Origin: Butyricimonas faecihominis
Lineage (GTDB): Bacteria > Bacteroidota > Bacteroidia > Bacteroidales > Marinifilaceae
Reading direction: 5' to 3'
Length of the DNA stretch: 64,000 nt
Assembly (NCBI RefSeq): GCF_033096445.1
Contig: NZ_AP028155.1
Span: forward strand, 2,361,880 to 2,425,879
Shown here: piece by piece, positions 63,330 to 64,000 of the stretch
How positions within the stretch are numbered: position 1 is the stretch's first letter
Layout of the letters: every line of letters starts with the position of its first letter
Program-made: the position numbers and the translations under genes
The notes under the pieces: model-generated
Databases searched by the model: none
Told to the model about the DNA's origin: nothing
The model's input: the letters and a program-made list of their open reading frames with translations, nothing else

Positions 63330-64000
63330 TTGGAACTGGCAGGACTGAACATAAAATTCGTACCGGGTGTTGGAGAGAAAAGAGCCTCGTTGCTGGAGCA
63401 GGAAATGGGCATCCAAAGCTACGAGGATATGCTCTATTACATCCCCTACAAATACATTGACCGGACCCGTGTCTACACGATCCGGGAACTTACATCAGAC
63501 CTCCCCTACATTCAGGTAAAAGCTAAAATCACGAACCTCACGTCCGTCGGCGCGGGCAAACAGATGCGCATGGTCGCCACGGCCTACGACGGAACCGGGG
63601 AATTGGAACTCGTGTGGTTCACGGGCCACAAATACCTCTCCAGCCAGATCACCCCTGACAAGGAGTACCTAATTTTCGGCAAGCCCACCATCTTCAACCA
63701 CAAGATGAACATCGTCCACCCGGAAATGGACCTGTACGAAACGAGTGCCAAGCAACTCGTGGGTTTCCAAGCCATCTACCCGACCACGGAGAAGATGAAA
63801 AAAAGTTACCTGACCTCCCGGCTGATCAACAAGATACAAGCAAATATTTTCAAAGCTATCAACGGCAGGATTCAAGAAACCCTCCCGGCATGGTTCATCA
63901 AAAAACACAACTTGATCTACCTGCACGAGGCTTTGTACAACATCCACTTCCCGGAAAACCCGGATATGCTCCGCAAGGCACAATACCGGCTTAAATTTGA
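63330..64000 (+). CDS. recG: ATP-dependent DNA helicase RecG (C-terminus cut by window edge)
   Basis: 223 residues to the edge. AGLNIKFVPGVGEKRASLLEQEMGIQSYEDMLYYIPYKYIDRT is the RecG N-terminal start, followed by the wedge (OB) domain with VWFTGHKYLSSQI and GFQAIYPTTEKMKKSYLTSRLI. The helicase motifs lie beyond the window. RecG remodels stalled forks. No ATG exists in the frame near the start; TTG at 63330 is the best candidate, with a TACTTTCG promoter-like box about 30 bases upstream. Confidence 0.9.
   Translation, partial: MELAGLNIKFVPGVGEKRASLLEQEMGIQSYEDMLYYIPYKYIDRTRVYTIRELTSDLPYIQVKAKITNLTSVGAGKQMRMVATAYDGTGELELVWFTGHKYLSSQITPDKEYLIFGKPTIFNHKMNIVHPEMDLYETSAKQLVGFQAIYPTTEKMKKSYLTSRLINKIQANIFKAINGRIQETLPAWFIKKHNLIYLHEALYNIHFPENPDMLRKAQYRLKF

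Overview
The window looks like a chromosomal segment of a gut-type Bacteroidales, most likely Odoribacteraceae (Butyricimonas/Odoribacter-like). The genus is inferred from gene content, not proven. The pointers are SusC/SusD genes under a FecI/FecR pair, a UpxY-led capsule operon, DUF4843 and PKD-like lipoproteins, a four-subunit 2-oxoacid:ferredoxin oxidoreductase, and repeated TTTG-N19/20-TAnnTTTG promoters.

Layout. 1-5212: minus-strand housekeeping and envelope genes (DUF3108, Ig-like lipoprotein, ComF, TonB-like protein, LolC/E-type permease). 5482-7223: an AAA ATPase plus DUF4435 pair resembling the PARIS defence system. 7368-7980: an RteC-like gene broken by a frameshift. 8080-21620: a capsule/O-antigen-type operon on the minus strand, running from UpxY through WecA-, WecC- and WecB-like enzymes, acyltransferases, flippase, polymerase and glycosyltransferases to a sugar ketoisomerase. 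Its middle (about 9.2-16.4 kb) is visibly AT-rich. Upstream, 18-bp perfect inverted repeats enclose a promoter-like segment that now points away from the operon, which suggests a phase-variable promoter in the OFF state.

22455-26825: an aminotransferase and the ferredoxin oxidoreductase operon. 26862-38254: a sigma/anti-sigma-controlled SusC/SusD uptake locus with two lipoproteins and a double-thioredoxin protein but no glycoside hydrolase. 39274-43246: galactose symporter, galactokinase and mutarotase. 43257-45487: MFS efflux pump and a short adaptor. 45759-47956: a three-gene cassette (small unrecognised protein, DUF3440 PP-loop protein, ParB-like protein) with its own good promoter. 48434-64000: mostly housekeeping (aminotransferase, RNase HII, GH3-family protein, META lipoprotein, IspF, MurF, dolichol-phosphate-mannose-synthase-like enzyme, dihydroorotase, PurD, cobalamin adenosyltransferase, partial RecG). 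It also holds a Fic gene with a small convergent VbhA-like antitoxin gene at 60909-61082.

Many gaps between genes carry composite hairpins whose arms are built from tandem short AT-rich phrases. The phrase differs from place to place, but the architecture is the same. Together with the invertible promoter, the Fic/antitoxin pair, the PARIS-like pair and the DUF3440/ParB cassette, these are the most interesting parts of the window. No tRNA, rRNA, CRISPR array or insertion sequence was recognised.
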